NCBI GenBank assembly: GCA_937958235.1 | Contig: CALFGG010000092.1 | Coordinates: forward strand, 1-17,614 | Direction: 5' to 3' | DNA length: 17,614 bases | Source of the DNA: an uncultured Candidatus Saccharibacteria bacterium | GTDB taxonomy: Bacteria; Patescibacteriota; Saccharimonadia; Saccharimonadales; Saccharimonadaceae | Shown here: one piece after another, positions 14,838 to 17,614 of the stretch | Layout: each line of letters begins with the position of its first letter | Numbering within the stretch: position 1 is the stretch's first letter | Made by a program: the position numbers and the translations under genes | The notes under the pieces: model-generated | What the model was told of the DNA's origin: nothing | Database searches by the model: none | What the model saw: only the letters and a program-made list of their open reading frames with translations

Positions 14838-14866
14838 TTGAAGAAAAACGGAGAATATGTTAGAAT
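14838..14866 (+). promoter_or_regulatory. Promoter of tmRNA
   Basis: TTGAAG at 14838-14843 and TAGAAT at 14861-14866 with a 17-nt spacer; the -10 is in the extended form TATGTTAGAAT. The start would be near 14873, about 5 nt before the mature 5' end. Confidence 0.65.
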
Positions 14867-14877
14867 TGGAATTAGTT

Positions 14878-15230
14878 GGGGCTGACAAAGCTTAGACGGA
14901 TTATTAACAGATATCAGGCATGACGATTGATACCGTAAGTATTGAATAAGTGAAGAAACAACTTCAAAGCACGTGCTTTACGCACCTGTTTACGCCTAAT
15001 TTTTTATAGGCCGGTTTAGATATAGTTTCTCGGAAGATCTAAATTGTCATAAAAGAGAGAATAGGGGCAACTAAGTGATGCAGGTTGCCTAGAAAAATAA
15101 ATCATGGGTTCTAGAAGTTTTGTTCTATTGCAGCTTCCAGAAATAACCGAGATGAAACAAAGAACTATGCATGTAGAATGATATCATGGAGATTTTTCGG
15201 ACCCGGAGGCAGTATCCGGCAGCTCCACCA
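14878..15230 (+). ncRNA. ssrA: Transfer-messenger RNA
   Basis: Rescues stalled ribosomes and tags the unfinished protein. The tRNA-like ends are clear: GGGGCTG (14878-14884) pairs with CAGCTCC (15220-15226), including the G3-U pair that AlaRS reads, and CCA is encoded. GACGG follows in the D-region; P2 is GATATCA (14910-14916) with TGATATC (15179-15185). The tag frame most likely resumes at GAA 14952, with UA at -5/-4, and reads EETTSKHVLYAPVYA, stopping at TAA 14997. That stop sits in a hairpin (GCCTA/TAGGC), as is common. The T stem CCGGA/TCCGG is perfect, but its loop is GGCAGTA, not TTCRANN, and the D-loop lacks the usual GG. Length 353 nt. The tag frame is inferred. Confidence 0.92.
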
Positions 15231-15243
15231 TAAAAGATTAGTT

Positions 15244-15269
15244 TAAAAGGCGCCTCTGGTGCTCTTTTT
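15244..15269 (+). terminator. Terminator of tmRNA
   Basis: AAAAGGCGCC pairs with GGTGCTCTTTT (one bulged T, one G-T) around a 3-nt loop, ending in five T residues, 14 nt past the CCA. Confidence 0.75.
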
Positions 15270-15341
15270 ATTTATAGGGGGAGGTAAAAATGGGGTGTGG
15301 AAAAGAAGCCAAAATTCATAAATATTTTATTCAGAAAGTTG

Positions 15342-15370
15342 TTGACATAAGCGAAATAGAGCGGTAATAT
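15342..15370 (+). promoter_or_regulatory. Consensus sigma70-type promoter
   Basis: TTGACA at 15342-15347, a 17-nt spacer and TAATAT at 15365-15370. This is the only consensus -35 I found in the window, and no protein gene follows it. Confidence 0.8.
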
Positions 15371-15376
15371 AGAGGT

Positions 15377-15490
15377 AGCTTTTGAATAAAAAAATTATTC
15401 AAAGCCAAAAACAAACAATATAGCCAAAAAACTCCACACTCTATAAGAAAAGTTCGGCATTCCTCGCAGTTTGGCCGACTTTTCTTTTTT
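15377..15490 (+). ncRNA. Small RNA candidate with own promoter and terminator
   Basis: About 114 nt between a strong promoter and a strong terminator, with no ATG inside. A 5' hairpin is formed by GCTTTTGAATAA (15378-15389) and TTATTCAAAGC (15395-15405), with one bulged T. An A/C-rich unpaired stretch follows, in which AGCCAAAAA occurs twice (15403 and 15422). The 3' end is a hairpin, AAAAGTTCGGC with GCCGACTTTT (15449-15483), then TTTTTT. The layout is that of a bacterial trans-acting sRNA; no class or target is recognised. The 13-codon TTG frame after AGAGG is too simple to trust. Confidence 0.65.
15449..15490 (+). terminator. Terminator of the sRNA candidate
   Basis: AAAAGT and CGGC pair with GCCG and ACTTTT (one bulged T) around a 17-nt loop; CTTTTTT follows. 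Confidence 0.85.
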
Positions 15491-15508
15491 ATAATATGAA
15501 TATGTAGG

Positions 15509-15531
15509 TCTCAAATTACTTGAGATTTTTT
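15509..15531 (+). terminator. Second, orphan terminator-like hairpin
   Basis: TCTCAA, loop ATTAC, TTGAGA, then TTTTTT: a compact perfect terminator only 19 nt after the previous one. It may be a backup, or may end a very short transcript from the ATAATATGAAT sequence between them. Confidence 0.65.
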
Positions 15532-15906
15532 ATTAAAAATATATAAAACCTAAATAAATAAGGACGACTGAATTAATGACAAGAATTAATGTTTTTGATA
15601 AGTAGAAAACTTTACAGTCTTAGCATTAATATTGTTGAATGTTTATTTCTGAAATAAAAAGCACAGAGGATACTTGTAGGGTTTTTAAAAGGCCATGGTA
15701 TTTTTTTATTTTTAGTAAAGAAATTCCAAAAAATCTATATTAAGAGGATGGTTGATTATAGTATGGAAAGATCCCTAGTTGTATGTGATGGAACGACGAT
15801 TTTAAATAAAAAATAAATATAATTTTCTTTGTATTGTGTTTATTAGAAATATGATGATTTGTTGCTAGATAAAAGGTTTTTTAAATGATAGAAGAAAAAG
15901 GAAAGA

Positions 15907-15930
15907 CGTAGCGAGAGCTACGCATTTTTT
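15907..15930 (+). terminator. Orphan terminator with GAGA tetraloop
   Basis: CGTAGC, GNRA-type loop GAGA, GCTACG, then CATTTTTT. The stem is perfect and the T-tract lies on the plus strand, so a plus-strand transcript should end here, although no gene is recognised upstream. Confidence 0.7.
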
Positions 15931-15934
15931 GCTC

Positions 15935-16104
15935 TTGTTGTAAAAATAATATATGTAAATTATATGTATTTGTTGTAATTATTTACAGTAAAAGTTACAT
16001 CATTACATAAAATTTAGAGTTTTTGTTGTGATTATTACAATTATGTAAATTGAACTGAAGCATCTATTTATGGGGAAGAATTTTATATTTTTAATTATTG
16101 TTGT
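15935..16104. repeat. Cluster of TTGTTGT and TGTAA/TTACA motifs
   Basis: TTGTTGT starts at 15935, 15970, 16023 and 16098, usually followed by an A/T-rich stretch and TTACA or a close variant. Within 15939-16048, TGTAA or its complement TTACA occurs eight times (15939, 15954, 15974, 15983, 15995, 16003, 16035, 16044). Confidence 0.6.
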
Positions 16105-16159
16105 AGTAAATACATGCATAAGTAAGGTATTTTGTATTGATTTATAATGAAGCTTATGT

Positions 16160-16165
16160 TAGTAT
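16160..16165 (+). promoter_or_regulatory. -10 element for the 16172 RNA
   Basis: TATGTTAGTAT fits the extended -10 of the window less perfectly than others. It would start RNA at the small GNRA hairpin near 16171. Confidence 0.4.
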
Positions 16166-16171
16166 AAGAAT

Positions 16172-16456
16172 GTCGAAAGACAAACATAAAAATCAACAAA
16201 TAAAAAGATTGTGAGAATCTAAATGTAAATTAAAAGGTTGGTTTTAAAGATATCTAAACATGCTTAATGTAGAGATATTTAGAAGCTATGAGGGGAGAGC
16301 TAAAGACGGATGCCCCACTATACGTGGAGCGGTCAAATAGTCTAGGTGGAGATGGTTGCGGTATTTATTTATGTTTTAGCGCCGGATAACCACCCACCTA
16401 GATTCCAGGGGAGAGTACATTATAGGATCTAGCTTGGCTAGATGAGGTGTTTTTTA
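16172..16456 (+). ncRNA. Large structured RNA of unknown class
   Basis: A run of hairpins in an otherwise gene-free region: TGTC-GAAA-GACA (16171-16182); AGATT/AATCT (16206-16220); ATATCT + ACAT with ATGT + AGATAT (16250-16278); GGGG/CCCC (16292-16316); ACTAT/ATAGT (16317-16341); and a long arm TCTAGGTGG/CCACCTAGA (16341-16402) extended by TGGTT/AACCA and GCG/CGC. After these come a second AGGGGAGAG (16407-16415; first copy 16291-16299) and ATCTAGC-TTG-GCTAGAT (16427-16443), then AGGTG and six T residues (16450-16455). From 16290 on the base composition is clearly richer in G and C than its surroundings, as usual for structured RNA. No conserved frame or known RNA family was recognised. Confidence 0.55.
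16395..16455 (+). terminator. Possible terminator competing with the 16341 arm
   Basis: CACCT (16395-16399) can pair with AGGTG (16445-16449) directly before TTTTTT, enclosing the ATCTAGC hairpin. The same CACCT is used by the 16341-16402 arm, which also contains AGGTG (16344-16348), so the two folds exclude each other. Confidence 0.4.
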
Positions 16457-16499
16457 AATAAATAAAATAAGTTTTATTAATAAGACTTACACAAGTTCG

Positions 16500-16579
16500 T
16501 TTTTAAAATGACGAGAATTAGGGAATAAGAGTAAATGATTCTTATATAGGATTATGTTCTTTAAGTTTTTAAAATGACG
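16500..16579. repeat. 14-bp direct repeats before the membrane protein gene
   Basis: TTTTTAAAATGACG occurs at 16500-16513 and 16566-16579, the second ending right at the -10 of the gene. AAGT precedes both, with a 4-nt difference in spacing. Confidence 0.6.
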
Positions 16580-16585
16580 TATAAT
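16580..16585 (+). promoter_or_regulatory. -10 element (TATAAT) for the 16592 gene
   Basis: A perfect TATAAT ending 6 nt before the ATG at 16592. It lies inside the longer frame that starts at 16574, which is why the later ATG is preferred. Confidence 0.6.
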
Positions 16586-16591
16586 ATGGTT

Positions 16592-16951
16592 ATGATTAAT
16601 CGATTGATTTTGATTTTATCACTAGTCGTATTGTCGATTATTTTAGCAATATTGTTTTTGACGTCGCCGGCAAATATAGGGCCACTTGGAATATTGTTTT
16701 TCTTTGTTTTAGTTTATTTTCTGTCTTTTGGGATTGTTACTTTTTTTATGAAATTTTTTGTCAAGATTTTTTTTGCAAGAACTGTAATGATTAAGAAAGA
16801 CTACATTAATGCGGGTATTATTGCGATTTTACCAATTACGGTATTGGTTTTAATTGCTTCGGGTGTGAGGAATTTAATAATATTGGTATTAGGCCCAGTT
16901 TTGCTAGTAGCTGTTAATGTATTTTTGTTTACTAAGATTAGTGAAAACTAG
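16592..16951 (+). CDS. Small integral membrane protein, unknown function
   Basis: Not recognised. About 119 residues and almost wholly hydrophobic, with four likely membrane helices: about 4-24 (LILILSLVVLSIILAILFL), 27-50, 72-90 and 91-112, joined by short loops, with a single basic patch (KFFVKIFFARTVMIKKDY) after helix 2. Three in-frame ATGs are possible (16574, 16586, 16592). A perfect TATAAT at 16580-16585 lies 6 nt before the last, so the mRNA probably begins at 16592 and the earlier ATGs would not be transcribed. No ribosome site precedes any of them. It stands alone, with repeats upstream and a terminator directly behind. Confidence 0.75.
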   Translation: MINRLILILSLVVLSIILAILFLTSPANIGPLGILFFFVLVYFLSFGIVTFFMKFFVKIFFARTVMIKKDYINAGIIAILPITVLVLIASGVRNLIILVLGPVLLVAVNVFLFTKISEN

Positions 16952-16971
16952 ACCCGCGAGGGTTATTTTTT
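16949..16971 (+). terminator. Terminator of the small membrane protein gene
   Basis: ACCC, loop GCGA, GGGT (plus TA/TA around a bulged G), then TATTTTTT, overlapping the TAG stop codon. Confidence 0.7.
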
Positions 16972-17111
16972 ATATTGTAATGTTTTCCTTTATGCTTTGT
17001 TTTTTCTAATATTTACAGGGGTGAAATTAGTGTAATGTCTGTGATTGAATAAAATAATTAATTCATAAAGATGTTGAGTAAAAATAATACATTAAATTAA
17101 AGTGGATATGG

Positions 17112-17117
17112 TAAAAT
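17112..17117 (+). promoter_or_regulatory. -10 element (TAAAAT) for the 17124 gene
   Basis: TATGGTAAAAT ends 6 nt before the ATG. The spacer reads GGAGGT, a perfect Shine-Dalgarno sequence, but at zero distance from the ATG it cannot serve this start, and it may not even be transcribed. Confidence 0.6.
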
Positions 17118-17123
17118 GGAGGT

Positions 17124-17614
17124 ATGGATAATGGTAACGTTGGGCCAGGACAGATGATGGGGCAGTGGAATAATTTTGAGGCACCACAGTATAACCCCAA
17201 TAGGCACAACCTTGATCCATTAATGAACCAGGAGTCAATGGAGGCGGGCGTTGAGCAGCGCGTCGAACAGTTACCAAATAATATGAATCTTGTAAATCAA
17301 GGCCCACCAAATGCTTATGATAATGCTAATATGATGGGAAATGCTGGCTTGACTGCTACTGGTTTTCTATCATCAGAGGAGGCTCCGCAGGCGCCACTGG
17401 GGGAAGTGGTGACAGTTGGGAACATGACCTTTAACGATGAAGGAAAAGTTGTTGGAACAGATTTACCAAAAGCAAGAGATATGGATGGATTGGAACCGGA
17501 ATTTATGAGAGCAGTTAGCGAAGCAATAAAGATTAAGGATCCGAACGAGAAATATCGAAAAAAGCGTGAATTAGCAGCTAAACTCTTGCTTGATCGCTAT
17601 GGAAGAGTGCTTGG
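17124..17614 (+). CDS. N/Q/P-rich protein with CPR-type C-terminal motif, 3' end outside window
   Basis: Open from ATG 17124 to the window edge (163 codons). The first ~100 residues are low in complexity and rich in Asn, Gln, Pro, Gly and Met (MDNGNVGPGQMMGQWNN...), and are likely disordered. From about residue 108 it becomes ordered (VVTVGNMTFNDEGKVVGTDL). The visible end, EKYRKKRELAAKLLLDRYGR, resembles a short helical motif I associate with uncharacterised Patescibacteria proteins; that link comes from memory and is weak. There is no signal peptide or membrane helix. Start chosen from the -10 at 17112. Function unknown. Confidence 0.8.
   Translation, partial: MDNGNVGPGQMMGQWNNFEAPQYNPNRHNLDPLMNQESMEAGVEQRVEQLPNNMNLVNQGPPNAYDNANMMGNAGLTATGFLSSEEAPQAPLGEVVTVGNMTFNDEGKVVGTDLPKARDMDGLEPEFMRAVSEAIKIKDPNEKYRKKRELAAKLLLDRYGRVL

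Larger units (their letters stand above)
15532..16169. other. Very AT-rich spacer without a recognisable gene
   Basis: About 640 bp in which no open frame on either strand shows convincing coding signal. It holds an orphan terminator-like hairpin (15907-15930) and a cluster of TGTAA/TTACA motifs (15939-16048) with four TTGTTGT copies. The longest frame with a ribosome-site-like start that I noticed is 22 codons (15748-15816), which is not convincing. Confidence 0.6.

Noticed and set aside
15199..15230. SRP RNA-like GGAGGCAG stretch
   Set aside because: It is the T arm and 3' end of tmRNA; the pairing with the 5' end is exact.
15382..15423. 13-codon TTG frame in the sRNA candidate
   Set aside because: The coding stretch is A-rich low complexity and forms one side of the 5' hairpin; an RNA role explains it better.
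15748..15816. 22-codon frame after AAGAGG
   Set aside because: Too short, the ribosome site abuts the ATG, and there is no conservation evidence.
15935..16104. CRISPR array or oriC
   Set aside because: Repeats are short and irregularly spaced with no constant spacer; no DnaA boxes, dnaA/dnaN or cas genes in the window.
16574..16591. Upstream ATGs of the small membrane protein (16574, 16586)
   Set aside because: They overlap or abut the TATAAT at 16580-16585, so they would not be transcribed from that promoter.
17092..17310. 72-codon minus-strand frame
   Set aside because: Antisense to the open plus-strand frame starting at 17124, which has a promoter and runs to the window edge.

Overview
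The window is AT-rich bacterial chromosome. It most resembles a reduced-genome Patescibacteria/CPR lineage, and Saccharibacteria (TM7) is my best guess. This is inferred from trimmed versions of universal proteins (PolA with no recognisable 3'-5' exonuclease, ThrRS with no TGS domain, a 245-residue MiaA), from CPR-style hypothetical families (RhuM-Fic, wHTH plus nucleotidyltransferase-like, a metallo-beta-lactamase remnant) and from standard code use. UGA is never read through in the conserved genes, which argues against Absconditabacteria/Gracilibacteria. No 16S or other phylogenetic marker was compared.

Layout. 1-3235: the 3' part of polA overlapping a RhuM-Fic-like gene. 3239-5414: a promoter, a small membrane protein, a membrane processive GT2 glycosyltransferase and a terminator. 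5464-5606: tRNA-Val(UAC) on the minus strand, back to back with the thrS promoter. 5635-8179: thrS and miaA. 8196-9370: a wHTH regulator and a metallo-beta-lactamase-like remnant. 9538-10194: a site-2 protease. 10210-11251: a structured leader RNA, then a Nudix-like/RNase HI fusion. 11272-11723: RNase P RNA and a terminator shared with the convergent minus-strand operon infC-rpmI-rplT-rpmB (13140-11733). 13167-14714: comM/yifB on the minus strand. 14703-16591: a stretch with no recognisable protein gene, holding tmRNA, a promoter-terminator sRNA candidate, a cluster of TGTAA/TTACA motifs and a second structured RNA. 16580-16971: a small membrane protein. 17112-end: an N/Q/P-rich protein cut by the window edge.

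The genes are mostly informational: replication, tRNA charging and modification, IF3 and ribosomal proteins, RNase P and tmRNA. A recurring extended -10 (about TATGNTAWAAT) directs many transcripts. In at least five cases it lies 6-9 nt before an ATG, so leaderless mRNAs look common here.

Best leads for something undescribed: the RNA at 16172-16456, which has two mutually exclusive foldings; the leader RNA at 10222-10348 in front of the Nudix/RNase HI fusion; a tmRNA whose T-loop and D-loop are both non-canonical; and the mirror-image divergent promoters of tRNA-Val and thrS.
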